Notes: a model not told the origin generated them from the sequence alone. DNA of 64,000 nt from Actinocorallia aurantiaca (GCF_039533685.1 NZ_BAAATZ010000002.1:248001-312000); one strand, 5' to 3'; numbered from the stretch's first letter, positions 1 to 9,245 are shown. Translations and numbers: made by a program.

Positions 1-2
1 CG

Positions 3-128
3 TTCAAGGGCCTGCTCCTCGGCCTGGGCATCGCCCTCACCGTCGCCGCGGTCGTCGAGTTCATCCGCTACGTCCGCAAGAAGAAGGCAGCCGTGCCGCG
101 GAACGAGGAAGAGAAGCTCGCGGCGTGA
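3..128 (+). CDS. C-terminal end of a membrane protein (partial)
   Basis: The reading frame enters from the left edge and ends at TGA after 41 visible residues. It shows one hydrophobic helix (about 20 residues rich in Leu, Gly, Ala, Val) followed by a strongly basic stretch, RYVRKKKA, and a short charged tail. By the positive-inside rule this looks like the last transmembrane helix with a cytoplasmic C-terminus. The family cannot be named from this fragment. It is transcribed towards the phospholipase gene with about 130 bp between them. Confidence 0.5.
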   Translation, partial: FKGLLLGLGIALTVAAVVEFIRYVRKKKAAVPRNEEEKLAA

Positions 129-258
129 CCCCGGCGGCGCGTCCGTCCGGGTCCTGCGGTTCCCGCCGGCAGACGCCACCGGGCGGCGCCTTCCTTTGAT
201 CACCTATGTGATGCCGTGCCGTGTTCGGATCGTCATGTAGCGCTGTCAGACAGGGTTC

Positions 259-2304
259 ATGCAGACCACTCGGCGACGTTTTCTCACGGGTGCGGCGGCC
301 ACTGCGGTCGCCTCCGCGCTTCCGCTCTCCGTCCAGAAGGCCGTGGCCGCCGCCGTGCCGCCCGGCGGGCTCGAATCAGTCGAGCATGTGGTGTTCCTCA
401 TGCAGGAGAACCGGAGTTTCGACCACTACTACGGGACGCTCTCCGGGGTCCGCGGCTTCGGCGACCGCAACGCGATCAAGCGTCCGAACGGCAAGAGCGT
501 CTTCGAGCAGCCTGGGTTCGCCCGGGACGTCCTGCCGTTCTCGATCAGGAACGCGATCGGTTTCAACCTGCGTCCCAAGTCCGCCCAGCAGTTCGTCGCC
601 GGGCTCCCGCACAGCTGGCAGGACGCGCAGGCGGCGCTCGGCAACGGCTGGAACGACCGCTGGGTCCACGCCAAGACGCCGGGCACGATGGCGTACTACG
701 ACCGGCAGGACCTCCCGTTCCAGTACGAACTCGCCGACACCTTCACCCTGTGCGACGCCTACCACTGCTCGCTCCCCGGCGGAACGAACCCGAACCGCAT
801 GTTCCACTGGGGCGGCAACGTCGGATACGAGCCCGACGGCAAGCGCACCACCGGCAACGACGCCTACGCCGACACCCACCCCGGCTACAAGATGACCCCC
901 TACGCCGATCGCCTTGAGGCGGCCGGCAAGACCTGGCGCGTCTTCCACGAGTGGGACGACTTCGATGACAACGCGCTCGAGTACTTCGAGTCGTATCGCG
1001 ATCTCGCGAAGAAGGCCCTGGCCTTCACTACCTACCGCTCCATGAACGCCTTCTACGGCGCTGTAGGCCGGGCTGGAGACCCCGCCACCCTTCTGGGGCG
1101 GCTGGAACAGGGTTACGCCACTCTCACGGACGCCGAGAAGTCCGCCTTCGACAACGGACTGCGCCGTACGCAGAAGGGAAATCTCGGCAAGTACTTCCGC
1201 GAAGAGGCCCACGCCGGACGGCTGCCGAACGTCTCTTACGTCGTCGCGCCCGCGGCCGAGAGCGAGCACCCCCTCAGCTCCGCCCCCGGACGCGGTTCCG
1301 GCATCACCTACGACATCCTGGACGCCATCGCCTCCGATCCCGAGCTCTGGGCGTCCACGATCGTCTTCATCACCTACGACGAGAACGACGGCTTCTTCGA
1401 CCACGTCCCGCCGCCCGCCCCGCCCGCGGGCACCCCCGGCGAGTTCGTGGACGGCAAGCCCCTGGGCCTCGGCACCCGGGTCCCCATGCTCGTCGTCTCC
1501 CCGTGGACGGTCGGCGGCTTCGTCTGCTCGGAGGTCTTCGACCACACCTCGACGATCCGCTTCGTGGAGACCTGGCTGGGCGTCCACGAGCCGAACATCA
1601 GCCCCTGGAGGCGCAGGGTCGCGGGCGACCTGACCTCGGCGTTCGACTTCGCCCGCCCCCGCTCCCGCAGGGCCGTCGGCCGTCCCGCCCCCGACCCGGG
1701 AGCCCAGACGCTCCTCCCGGCCCTCCCGCCCGTATTCCAGAAGGCCCCCCTTCAGGAGCCCGGCCACCGTCCGGCACGCCCCCTCGCCTACCGCACGGAA
1801 GCGTCCGCCAGACTCGACGGCACGACCTTGACGCTTGCTCTCAAGGACGAAGGCGCCCGAGGTTCCCACTTCATCGCTTACCCCTACGCGGACGAATTTC
1901 CGGCCCCACGTCACTACGACGTCCAGGGCACGGCCACCGTCGCGCTACCCGTCACCGACGAATACTCCGTCACCCTGATCGGCCCCAACGGTTTCCGCAG
2001 GGAGTTCACCGGCACGGTCACCGGCAAGGCCGCGACGGTGGGCGTCTCCTCCGGACAGAACCGCCGCACCCTGGTCGTCACCCTCCAGAATCCGACGTCC
2101 GAGCCCTTGACCTTCAAGGTGAAGGCACTGGCCTACAACGCGCTGGACGAGACCGTCGTCCTCGCGCCAGGAGCCTCCGAGACCCTCCGCCACCGCACAG
2201 CGGACGGCTGGTACGACCTCGCGATCACCATCGCGGAGGACGCCGCCTTCACCCGCCGTCTGATGGGCCATCTGGAGGACGGCCGTCCCAGTATCACCGC
2301 CTAG
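259..2304 (+). CDS. Secreted phosphocholine-specific phospholipase C (Tat substrate)
   Basis: Hydrolyses phosphatidylcholine or sphingomyelin to phosphocholine and a lipid, outside the cell. The N-terminus is a Tat signal: TTRRRFLTG twin-arginine motif, hydrophobic h-region, then an AVAA cleavage region near residue 32. The family hallmark EHVVFLMQENRSFDHYYG starts near residue 42 and includes the conserved ENRSFD of the phosphoesterase family. Metal and active-site segments such as GGTNPNRMFHW and TYDENDGFFDHV follow. The last 200 residues fit the paired beta-rich C-terminal domains (DUF756 type) of bacterial PLCs. The length of 681 aa is normal. The start ATG follows a CAGGG Shine-Dalgarno-like sequence. 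It stands alone and converges on the next gene. Confident family call; substrate preference inferred. Confidence 0.93.
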   Translation: MQTTRRRFLTGAAATAVASALPLSVQKAVAAAVPPGGLESVEHVVFLMQENRSFDHYYGTLSGVRGFGDRNAIKRPNGKSVFEQPGFARDVLPFSIRNAIGFNLRPKSAQQFVAGLPHSWQDAQAALGNGWNDRWVHAKTPGTMAYYDRQDLPFQYELADTFTLCDAYHCSLPGGTNPNRMFHWGGNVGYEPDGKRTTGNDAYADTHPGYKMTPYADRLEAAGKTWRVFHEWDDFDDNALEYFESYRDLAKKALAFTTYRSMNAFYGAVGRAGDPATLLGRLEQGYATLTDAEKSAFDNGLRRTQKGNLGKYFREEAHAGRLPNVSYVVAPAAESEHPLSSAPGRGSGITYDILDAIASDPELWASTIVFITYDENDGFFDHVPPPAPPAGTPGEFVDGKPLGLGTRVPMLVVSPWTVGGFVCSEVFDHTSTIRFVETWLGVHEPNISPWRRRVAGDLTSAFDFARPRSRRAVGRPAPDPGAQTLLPALPPVFQKAPLQEPGHRPARPLAYRTEASARLDGTTLTLALKDEGARGSHFIAYPYADEFPAPRHYDVQGTATVALPVTDEYSVTLIGPNGFRREFTGTVTGKAATVGVSSGQNRRTLVVTLQNPTSEPLTFKVKALAYNALDETVVLAPGASETLRHRTADGWYDLAITIAEDAAFTRRLMGHLEDGRPSITA

Positions 2305-2394
2305 CGCGGAGAGCCCAGCCCCATGATCATGGTGTTGCCGCCGAGACCGCCGAGACCGCCGCACGCCGCTTCGGTCGACGGATCGGGTGCACGT

Positions 2395-3234
2395 TCAGGG
2401 GCGGGTTCCCGAGGCGGGATGCGACCGGCTCGGGGTGGCCTGGCCTTCGGACAGCCACCGGGCGACGAGACCGGTGACGATCGCTCCGCCCCGGTCGTTC
2501 AGGTGGAGGTGGTCGACGAGGAGCGTGAGCCCGTTGCCGCGGGAGACGTCGTCCCAGCTTTGTCCCAGGAGGTAGTGCTCGGCTCCGGCCTTGAGGGCGA
2601 CCGCGAAATCGAAGCCGAACGGGGTTTCGGCACCGCCGCTCTTCCGGAGGAAGTCGACCGCCTGCTCGTGTACGGGGAGGTAATCGACCTGGGCGCGGGC
2701 GGCCGTCTCCTTGATGGCGGCGTTGTAGTCGCCGAGCTTTCGGTTGCGCGGCGAGTCGAGGTCCTCGCCGAGCGGGGGGAGGGACATGAGGGCGATCCGG
2801 GCGGAGGTCTTTTCCTTGACCCGGTCGACGATCGCGCCGAGATCGGCTCGGTAGTCCGCCACCGGCACGCCGTCGAGGACGTCGTTGGAGCCGACCAGGA
2901 TCGTGACCGCGTCCGGACCGCACGCCACGATGTCGGAATCGACCCGCTTCCGGAGGTCGCCGCTGGTGTCGCCGTTGATGCCGGCGTTGACGAACGCGTA
3001 TCCCCGGTGTTCGGGCCGGTCGCGCAGCGCGTCGACCCAGTTCGCGCCGAGAGTGCCCTGGGTCATGCTGGCGCCCGCCGCGACGACCACGGGACCGGAG
3101 CGCGGTCTCCCGCCGCAGGCTTCGGCGGGCGGGTTCTCGGCCGAACGTACGAACGTCAGGTATCCGGCGGTGGCGGTGAGGCCGAGCGCGGTCGCGAGCA
3201 GCAGGCCCAGCGCGACGAGTATCCGCTTCTTCAT
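2395..3234 (-). CDS. SGNH/GDSL-type secreted esterase or lipase
   Basis: 279-residue hydrolase. The N-terminus MKKRILVALGLLLATALGL is a signal peptide or membrane anchor. All SGNH blocks are visible: GASMTQG (nucleophile Ser, block I), NAGINGD (Gly, block II), GSNDV (Asn, block III) and DHLHLND (Asp and His, block V). This implies an exported serine esterase, possibly acting on acyl or acetyl groups of lipids or polymers. The ATG at 3234 lies 2 bp after the stop of the upstream NAD(P)-binding gene, so the two are one transcript under the TetR operators upstream. The reading frame is open further upstream, but only because it shadows the neighbouring gene. Substrate unknown. Confidence 0.88.
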   Translation of the reverse strand: MKKRILVALGLLLATALGLTATAGYLTFVRSAENPPAEACGGRPRSGPVVVAAGASMTQGTLGANWVDALRDRPEHRGYAFVNAGINGDTSGDLRKRVDSDIVACGPDAVTILVGSNDVLDGVPVADYRADLGAIVDRVKEKTSARIALMSLPPLGEDLDSPRNRKLGDYNAAIKETAARAQVDYLPVHEQAVDFLRKSGGAETPFGFDFAVALKAGAEHYLLGQSWDDVSRGNGLTLLVDHLHLNDRGGAIVTGLVARWLSEGQATPSRSHPASGTRP

Positions 3235-3236
3235 GG

Positions 3237-3863
3237 TCAGTACCCCAGCGCGACGGTGCGGCCGACGGTGGTGGAGTCGTCGAGGACGTTGAGGATGGCG
3301 TGGGCGAGGTCGGCGCGGGCGAGCGTGATGCCGCCGCGCACGTTGCGGTCGACGGCGGTGCGGTAGGGCCGGGGGTCGCCATCGGTGAGGCGCGGCGGGC
3401 GCATGAGCGTCCAGTCCAGGCCGCTGTCGCGGACCACCTGTTCGGTGCGGACGAAGTCGGCGAACGCCTCCCGGAGGAAGCGCCCGAGCAGCGGCTTGAC
3501 CAGGTTGCGGGTGAAGGGACCGTCCCCTTCGTCGACGATGTGCCCGCTGGCGGTGACGACGATCAGACGGCGGCCGCCGGCGGCGCGCATCGCGGTGCTG
3601 ATCGAGCGGGCTCCGTCGGAGCACACCGTCGTCTCGCCCTTGCCGCGGGGACCCAGCGCGGACACGACGGCGTCGCGGCCGGTCAGCGCGGGACCGATCA
3701 CGGCGGAGTCCATCACGTCGGCGACGACGGTCTCGAGAAGCGGGTGCCGCGGCAGGCCGCCGGGGTTCCGGACGACCGCGGTGACGTGGTGGCCGGCGTC
3801 GAGCGCCTGGCGTACGAGGTGCTGCCCGGTTCCGCCGGTCGCGCCGAAGACGGTGAGGCGCAT
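3237..3863 (-). CDS. NAD(P)-binding SDR-like protein (NmrA/atypical SDR)
   Basis: 208-residue Rossmann-fold protein starting MRLTVFGATGGTGQH, where GATGGTG is the dinucleotide-binding glycine motif of atypical short-chain dehydrogenases. A second conserved element, GRDAVVSALGP, follows near residue 70. Members act as NAD(P)H-dependent oxidoreductases or redox sensors; the substrate is not predictable. The ATG at 3863 is preferred over an upstream TTG because GGGGGAT sits 4-9 bp before it. It is divergent from the TetR gene, with two operator palindromes in the promoter between them, and cotranscribed with the SGNH hydrolase. Probably the main target of that repressor. Confidence 0.85.
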   Translation of the reverse strand: MRLTVFGATGGTGQHLVRQALDAGHHVTAVVRNPGGLPRHPLLETVVADVMDSAVIGPALTGRDAVVSALGPRGKGETTVCSDGARSISTAMRAAGGRRLIVVTASGHIVDEGDGPFTRNLVKPLLGRFLREAFADFVRTEQVVRDSGLDWTLMRPPRLTDGDPRPYRTAVDRNVRGGITLARADLAHAILNVLDDSTTVGRTVALGY

Positions 3864-3877
3864 GGGATCCCCCAAGA

Positions 3878-3920
3878 GTTAGTGAACACTAGCCCCTACA
3901 CTGATCTAGTGTTCACTAAC
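3878..3920. promoter_or_regulatory. Twin palindromic operators for the divergent TetR regulator
   Basis: Two copies of TAGTGNNCACTA, each itself an inverted repeat, are arranged as one larger perfect inverted repeat: GTTAGTGAACACTAG (3878-3892) and CTAGTGTTCACTAAC (3906-3920), with a 13-bp spacer. They lie between the SDR-like gene and the TetR gene, where a TetR dimer would repress both directions. Seen directly; the protein that binds is inferred from position. Confidence 0.85.
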
Positions 3921-3946
3921 CTGTCAAGCGGAGACGGGAGGACGGC

Positions 3947-4534
3947 ATGAGCACAAGGGAGCGGATCCTTGACGCGGCCGCGGAACTCCTCCGGACGCGC
4001 GGGGTCGCGCAGGCCACGACCAAGGAGATCGCGCAGGCTTCGGCGGTCTCGGAGCCGACGCTCTACAAGTACTTCGGGGACAAGGAGCGGCTGCTGCTCG
4101 CCGTCCTCGAGGAGCGCCTGCCGGGTCTGTCCCGGGTGTCGGTCCGCCCGGGAAAAGGCGACCTCGAGGACAACCTCGCTGAGCTCGCCCACGCGGCCCT
4201 GGAGTTCTATCAGCGCTCGATCCCCATGCTCGGCGCGCTCCTCGCGGACCCGCAACGCATGCGGGCGCACCGTGAGGCCATGTCCCGGCACGGCGGCGGC
4301 CCAGACCGTCCCCTCGCGGCCTTCGCCGCCTACTTGCGCGCCGAGCAGGCCGCCGGCCGGATCAGCCCGGATGCCGAACCCGAAGCCGCCGCGTCCCTCC
4401 TCCTCGGCGCCTGCTTCCAGGAGGCCTTCCTGCGCTACTACGCGCACGGTCCGGACGCACCCGCCGCGCCACGGGCCTTCGCCGAGTCCCTCGCCCGCTC
4501 CGTCGTCCGCCCGCTCCTGCGACGACCGGGGTGA
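3947..4534 (+). CDS. TetR/AcrR family transcriptional repressor
   Basis: 195 residues. N-terminal TetR helix-turn-helix: RERILDAAAELLRTRGVAQA, then TTKEIAQASAVSEPTLYKYF (recognition helix with the typical TLYKYF ending) near residues 23-42. The C-terminal helical domain is the variable ligand pocket. Divergent from the SDR/SGNH pair with the 3878-3920 operators between them, so it most likely represses itself and that pair until an unknown small molecule binds. The start ATG is preceded by GGGAGGACGGC. Confidence 0.92.
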   Translation: MSTRERILDAAAELLRTRGVAQATTKEIAQASAVSEPTLYKYFGDKERLLLAVLEERLPGLSRVSVRPGKGDLEDNLAELAHAALEFYQRSIPMLGALLADPQRMRAHREAMSRHGGGPDRPLAAFAAYLRAEQAAGRISPDAEPEAAASLLLGACFQEAFLRYYAHGPDAPAAPRAFAESLARSVVRPLLRRPG

Positions 4535-4555
4535 CGTCTCCGGACGGGAATCCGC

Positions 4556-5332
4556 TCACCTTCGGACGAGGTAGCTCGTGCGATCGTGGAAGCCGGTGAT
4601 GGTGGCGCCCGCTTCCAGCAGAGGGTCGAGGGCCTCGCGCAGGGCCCAGCGCCATTCGCGGGCCAGGCCGAGATCCTCGGTCCGGATCTTCTCGATGTCG
4701 TGGGGGACCTGGAAGAGGAGGGTCCGGGCCATGGTCTCGTGCCTTACAGGGCGGTCGCCGCGGGCTTCGAGGGCGAGTTCGGCATCGGTCGGGACGTACG
4801 CGGTGGTGAAGACGTTCCGCGCGGTGTCGACGACGAGGGGGTCGTTCAGGCGCCAGACGGCGAGGAGGCGGTCCGACTCGTCGTCCTGGTTGATGCTGTC
4901 GGGCATCTTCCCGTAGTAGTCCACGTGGTAGCTCTCCGCGCGGGCGCCGAGCTTGACCAGGTTGAAGTGGGCGTTCCTGCGGATCAGCGGGTCGAAGGTC
5001 CAGAAGATCCGGTCGACGCCCCGCTCGAGGGCCCACAGCCGCTGGTGGCGTTTGAGGGCGAGGCCGGTGCCCGAGCCGATGGAGGCGGCCCCGGTGATGT
5101 AGGAGCACATCTCCCCGCTTCGGGGCTCCCCGAAGATCCCGACCGACGCTCCGACCATCTGCTCGCCGTGAAAGGCGCCGAAGACGTAATTGCCGCAGCG
5201 CGTCAGGGTCAGCAGCGCCTCGACCGAAAGCGGATCCCCGCCGGGCTCGAAATCCCAGATCACGTCGAACAGCCCGTGAGCCCTCTCGAGCTCGCCGAGT
5301 TCCTGGAGTCTCCGGATGACCGGCCCGCCCAT
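4556..5332 (-). CDS. GNAT-superfamily protein (COG3375-like)
   Basis: 258-residue protein resembling the predicted GNAT acetyltransferases of the COG3375 type. Supporting motifs are a GSGTGLALKRHQR segment near residue 95 (acetyl-CoA loop position), WTFDPLIRRNAHFNLVKLGA near 125 and YYGKMPDSINQDDESDRL near 150, the typical core of this group. The reaction is unknown; family members have been found next to amino-acid or isoprenoid genes but no substrate is suggested here. The ATG at 5332 has GGGAGG four bases upstream; an in-frame upstream extension with Ser/Gly-rich sequence is less likely. Convergent with the TetR gene. Confidence 0.75.
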   Translation of the reverse strand: MGGPVIRRLQELGELERAHGLFDVIWDFEPGGDPLSVEALLTLTRCGNYVFGAFHGEQMVGASVGIFGEPRSGEMCSYITGAASIGSGTGLALKRHQRLWALERGVDRIFWTFDPLIRRNAHFNLVKLGARAESYHVDYYGKMPDSINQDDESDRLLAVWRLNDPLVVDTARNVFTTAYVPTDAELALEARGDRPVRHETMARTLLFQVPHDIEKIRTEDLGLAREWRWALREALDPLLEAGATITGFHDRTSYLVRR

Positions 5333-5627
5333 TCCGCCTCCCGTCCCTGCGCTTCCACCAGGGGAAGCGCAATGGCGCATGTGTTTCCGCCATTTCCCGT
5401 ACGCCTTCATTAGAATGCGGAGTAATTGATTTGCGTACCATTGAGTTCTGGCCGGAACAGGTCACGAGGACTTGGTTTTAAAGAATTTCCCCGGCTGGGG
5501 ATGGGCTATTCGACCGGGGGCCGAGTCCATGATCAGCCCCCGCACCCGCCGGTGTTCGGGCGTCCAGGAACCGCTTGCGAAAGGACGGGTTGACTCCGAC
5601 GTTGCGTCGGGGTTTTGGGTGGGGTGC

Positions 5628-6830
5628 GTGAGAGTCGTTTCGTGGGCTTATCTGGTCTCGTACGCGTTGTCCATGGTGGGGAACTCCCTGGCGGGGGTGG
5701 TGCTGCCGCTGGTCGTGCTGCAGGTGACGGGCAGCGCCTGGGGGGCGGGGATCGTCGCCGGGGTGACGGTGGTGCCCGCGGTCCTGGCGGGATTGTTCAC
5801 CGGGGTGCTGATCGACCGGATCGACCGCCGGACGGCGTCCGTTCTCGCGGACGTGGTGTCGGCGGCGTCGATCGGCATGCTGCCGCTGGTCGCGCTGGTG
5901 GGGGAGCTGAGCCTGGGGTGGTTCGTCGTGAGTGCCCTTCTCGGGTCGCTGGGGGACGTGCCCGGGCTGACGGCGCGGGAGGCGCTGCTGCCGGCGGTCG
6001 TACGGCACGGCGGGATGGGCGCCGAGCGGCTCACGGGCCTGCGCGAGAGCCTCGGGGCGCTGGCGATGCTGCTGGGCCCCGCCGCGGCGGGCGGGCTGAT
6101 GGCGGTGTTCGGCGGTGCGGCGGTCCTGTGGATCACCGCGGCGGCCTCGCTCGCGGCGGCTCTCGTCACGCTGCTCCTGCCGAGGGGCGTCGGGGCGGTC
6201 GGCGGTTCTGCGGGCCCACCGAGGCTGAGGGAGGGGTGGACGGCGTTGACGCGCAGTCCGTTCCTGCTGGCCGTCACGGGACTGAACCTCGCCGCCCTGT
6301 TCGTGCTCGTCGCGTTCCAGGCGCTGATCCTGCCCGTCTCTTTCATCGACCGTCCCGGAATCCTCGGTCTCGTGCTGAGCGCGATGGCCTTGGGCATGCT
6401 CGTCGGCGGAGCGGTCTACGCGGTCGCGGGGAGCCGGGGGCCGCGCCGTGCGTGGTTCGTCGGCGGGATGGCCGGGGTGACGGCGGGGTTCGTGCTCATC
6501 GCCGCGCTGCCGTCCGCCGGGCTCGTGCTCGCCGGGGCCTTCACGGTGGGCCTGTCGAGCGGCCTGTTCAACGGGCTGTTCGGCGTGCTGATGATCGAGA
6601 GGATGCCCGAAGAGACGCGCGGAAGGATCATGGGCATCCAGAACGCGTTGATGACGGCCGCGGCGCCGGTCGCGCTCGTCGCCGCCGCGGCACTGGTCGA
6701 GACGGTGGGCCCGGGCACGGCCGCGGCGGTCCTGACGGCGGTGTGGGTGGTCGCGGCGGCCGCCGCGCTGAGATCCCGGTCGCTCCGTACGCTGGAGGAA
6801 GGGACGGCGGCGGCGGAGGTGTTGCGGTGA
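5628..6830 (+). CDS. Major facilitator superfamily efflux transporter
   Basis: About 400 residues with some 12 hydrophobic segments. The N-terminal half has the MFS loop 2-3 signature as GVLIDRIDRRTASVLADV. Large Gly/Ala-rich helices and a central basic loop (LLPRGVGAVGG) match MFS_3-type (enterobactin exporter-like) drug or siderophore pumps. I prefer the GTG at 5628, after GGGTGGGG; an open extension to 5472 lacks a hydrophobic start and a Shine-Dalgarno site. The stop overlaps the MerR start (GTGA), so pump and regulator are translationally coupled. The 295 bp upstream hold the divergent promoters of this gene and the GNAT gene. Confidence 0.85.
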   Translation: MRVVSWAYLVSYALSMVGNSLAGVVLPLVVLQVTGSAWGAGIVAGVTVVPAVLAGLFTGVLIDRIDRRTASVLADVVSAASIGMLPLVALVGELSLGWFVVSALLGSLGDVPGLTAREALLPAVVRHGGMGAERLTGLRESLGALAMLLGPAAAGGLMAVFGGAAVLWITAAASLAAALVTLLLPRGVGAVGGSAGPPRLREGWTALTRSPFLLAVTGLNLAALFVLVAFQALILPVSFIDRPGILGLVLSAMALGMLVGGAVYAVAGSRGPRRAWFVGGMAGVTAGFVLIAALPSAGLVLAGAFTVGLSSGLFNGLFGVLMIERMPEETRGRIMGIQNALMTAAAPVALVAAAALVETVGPGTAAAVLTAVWVVAAAAALRSRSLRTLEEGTAAAEVLR

Positions 6831-7630
6831 GAAGCAGTGAACTCGCGAGGATCACGGGGGTGACCGTCCGGGCTCTCCGCCACTACCACCAGATCGGCGT
6901 CCTCGCCGAGCCGCCGCGATCGCACAACGGCTACCGCCGCTACGAAGTGCGGGACGTGATCCGCGTCCTGCGGATCAAGCGGCTGGCGGCCCTCGGCGTC
7001 CCCTTGGAGCGCATGCCGTCCCTCCTCGACGACCCCGGTGACGACGGCGCGGACGTCCTCGACCGGCTCGACGCCGCGCTCGCGGCCGAGATAGACCGGC
7101 TGACCCGGCGCCGCCACCTCATTGCTCAGGTCCGCGCGGAGAGGGTGCCGCTCGACTCCCCGCCGGAGATAGCCCGCTTCCTGGCGCTCGCCGCCGACTC
7201 CTACCCCTCGCCGGACCTGGCGGCCTTCGACCGCGACCAGTCGATCCTCCTGGCCCACCTCATGGGCGACTCCGCGATGCCCGGGATGAAGCGCTTCTAC
7301 GAGCGGATGAGCGCTCCCGACCTGCTTCCCGCGCTGACCTCCCTGAACGTCCGCTTCCTCGCCCTCGACGACACGACCTCTCCCGAGGCCCTCACCGCCC
7401 TCGTCGAAGACACCCTCGCCGTTCTCATCCCCGTTCTGCGGGAGTTCGCCGACACCGATACCGACGCCGGTGCGATTCCGCCTCTCATCGAGGAGTACTC
7501 GTTCCTTTTCGACGCCTACTGCGCCACGGTCCTCAATCCCGTCCAGCGGCAGGCCATCGCCCTGCTCGACGACCGCTTCGAGGCCTCCGTCTCCGACGGC
7601 CGGCCCGGCCGGTCGGTCAGTGGCCTTTGA
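6827..7630 (+). CDS. MerR-family transcriptional regulator
   Basis: 267 residues. It starts GTG-AGAAGC with a MerR winged helix: SSELARITGVTVRALRHYHQ, then GVLAEPPRSHNGYRRYEVRD (HTH and wing), followed by the dimerisation coiled coil RLDAALAAEIDRLTRRRHLI. The C-terminal 150 residues resemble the drug-binding or uncharacterised C-domains of multidrug-sensing MerR proteins rather than the short metal-binding loops: no Cys cluster is visible. Its start overlaps the MFS stop by 4 bp, so it probably controls that pump. Its 3' end overlaps the convergent ThDP enzyme gene by 14 bp. Confidence 0.9.
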   Translation: MRSSELARITGVTVRALRHYHQIGVLAEPPRSHNGYRRYEVRDVIRVLRIKRLAALGVPLERMPSLLDDPGDDGADVLDRLDAALAAEIDRLTRRRHLIAQVRAERVPLDSPPEIARFLALAADSYPSPDLAAFDRDQSILLAHLMGDSAMPGMKRFYERMSAPDLLPALTSLNVRFLALDDTTSPEALTALVEDTLAVLIPVLREFADTDTDAGAIPPLIEEYSFLFDAYCATVLNPVQRQAIALLDDRFEASVSDGRPGRSVSGL

Positions 7631-9245
7631 AGGCCTCCGCGAGCCACCAGGAGCCGCCGTCGTCGGCGACCTTGGCGTCGACGACCATGACGCCTTCGGG
7701 AGAGCGCGACCAGGAGGCCACTTCCGCGAGGTCGGCGGGGGTGCGGACGGTGACGCCCCGGGCGCCGTGGCCGCGGGCGATCGCGGCGAGGTCGGAGTCG
7801 GGGAAGGTGACGGCGTCCAGATCGGCGGCGGGGCCGAAGTGGTGGATCTCGGCGCCGTAGGCGGCGTCGTCGTAGACGGCGATGAGGAGGGGGCGGGCCA
7901 GGCGGACGGCGGTCTCGAGTTCGGAGACGCCCATGAGGAAGCCGCCGTCGCCGGTGGCGACCACGCCCAGGCGGTCCGGCCGGGCGAGGGCGGCGCCGAT
8001 GCCGCTGGCCAGGCCGAGGCCGACGGACTGGAAGGCCTGGGTGAAGCAGAAGCCGTACTCGTCCGGGACGCGCAGGTACGCGCTGGGGTAGCCCATGAAG
8101 TTGCCGGAGTCGATCGCGACGACGCGTTCGGCGGGGAGGATCCGGTCGAGTTCGACGCTCAGGACCCTCGGGTCGATCCGGTCGGGAGTGGAGAGGTCGG
8201 GGGTCGGGGTCTGGTTCCACCAGCGGCGTTCGGCGAGCCGCGCGGAGACCTCGGGCAGGCGGTAGCCGGTGCGCGAGCCGTCTCCCGAGGCGGCCAGGAC
8301 GTCGGCGGCGGCGGTCACGCAGTCGCCGTGGACACCGAGGTCGACGGGGCGGTGGGCGCCGAGGGCGGACGCGTCGTCGTCGACCTGGACGAGCTTCGCG
8401 CCGGGGGCGAGGAGGGAGCCGTGGCGCGTCGTCCACATGTTGAGGGCGCAGCCCCAGCCGACGACGAGGTCGGCGCCGCCGATCAGTTCGGCGGTGAGAG
8501 GGGAGGAGAAACCGCCGGAGATGCCGAGGTCGAACTCCTCGCCGGCGAACAGGCCGTTCGCGACGGCCGACGTGGCGAGCAGCGCGCCGGTACGGGCGGC
8601 CAGCGCGGAGACCGCCGGCCCGGCGCCGCGCGCTCCCCGCCCGGCGATGAACACCGGGCGTTCGGCGGCGGCCAGCAGCGCGGCGAACGCCTCGACGGCC
8701 GCGCTTCCCGGACGGACCGGGGCCGGGGCGGCGGGACGCGTCCAACGCACGTCGCCGACGGCCTCCGCCTGGACGTCCAGGGGGAGGCTGACGACGACCG
8801 TCCGGCGTCCGTGCACCGCCGTCCGCCAGGCGCGCGTCAGGTCGGCCACCGCCGAGGACGCCCCGTACACCCGTTCCGGCACCGCGCCGACGCTCGCGAC
8901 CAGCGCGTCCTGGTCGATCCTGAAGTTCGAGCGCACCGCCGAACCCGCCGTGTCCGCCGTGAGGACGAGCATGGGGGTGCGGCTCTTGGCGGCCTCGGCG
9001 ATGCCGGTGACGGCGTTGGTGAGCCCGCAGCCCTGGTGGGTGGTGAGGACGGCGGGCAGCGGGCTGAGGCGGCTGTAGCCGTCGGCCATGCTCGCCGCGC
9101 CGCCCTCGTGGCGGGCCGCGGTGAACGGGACGCCGTGGGCGCGCAGCGCGTTCGTCAGGTGGAAGTTGCCGCTGCCGACCACGCCGAAGGCGTGCCCGAC
9201 GCCCAGGTCGGCGAGCAGCCTTCCGGCGAGATCGGCGACGGTCAT
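7617..9245 (-). CDS. Thiamine-diphosphate-dependent enzyme (acetolactate synthase/decarboxylase fold)
   Basis: 542 residues with the three ThDP domains. The PYR domain has the catalytic Glu in AARHEGGAASMADGYSR near residue 45 and GCGLTNAVTGIAEA. The middle Rossmann-like domain has PVFIAGRGARGAG. The PP domain has the GDGGFLMG metal/ThDP motif near residue 430. The second half of that motif reads VYDDAAYGAEIHHFG, with Asp where Asn is usual. It probably decarboxylates or ligates a 2-keto acid; the substrate is unknown. The ATG at 9245 overlaps the upstream cyclase-family stop (ATGA), so the two are translationally coupled and likely consecutive in one pathway. Confidence 0.88.
   Translation of the reverse strand: MTVADLAGRLLADLGVGHAFGVVGSGNFHLTNALRAHGVPFTAARHEGGAASMADGYSRLSPLPAVLTTHQGCGLTNAVTGIAEAAKSRTPMLVLTADTAGSAVRSNFRIDQDALVASVGAVPERVYGASSAVADLTRAWRTAVHGRRTVVVSLPLDVQAEAVGDVRWTRPAAPAPVRPGSAAVEAFAALLAAAERPVFIAGRGARGAGPAVSALAARTGALLATSAVANGLFAGEEFDLGISGGFSSPLTAELIGGADLVVGWGCALNMWTTRHGSLLAPGAKLVQVDDDASALGAHRPVDLGVHGDCVTAAADVLAASGDGSRTGYRLPEVSARLAERRWWNQTPTPDLSTPDRIDPRVLSVELDRILPAERVVAIDSGNFMGYPSAYLRVPDEYGFCFTQAFQSVGLGLASGIGAALARPDRLGVVATGDGGFLMGVSELETAVRLARPLLIAVYDDAAYGAEIHHFGPAADLDAVTFPDSDLAAIARGHGARGVTVRTPADLAEVASWSRSPEGVMVVDAKVADDGGSWWLAEAFKGH

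Noticed and set aside
2395..3624. Longer form of the SGNH hydrolase with 130 extra N-terminal residues
   Set aside because: The extension overlaps the SDR-like gene and is Arg/Pro/His-rich. The internal ATG at 3234 begins a proper signal peptide.
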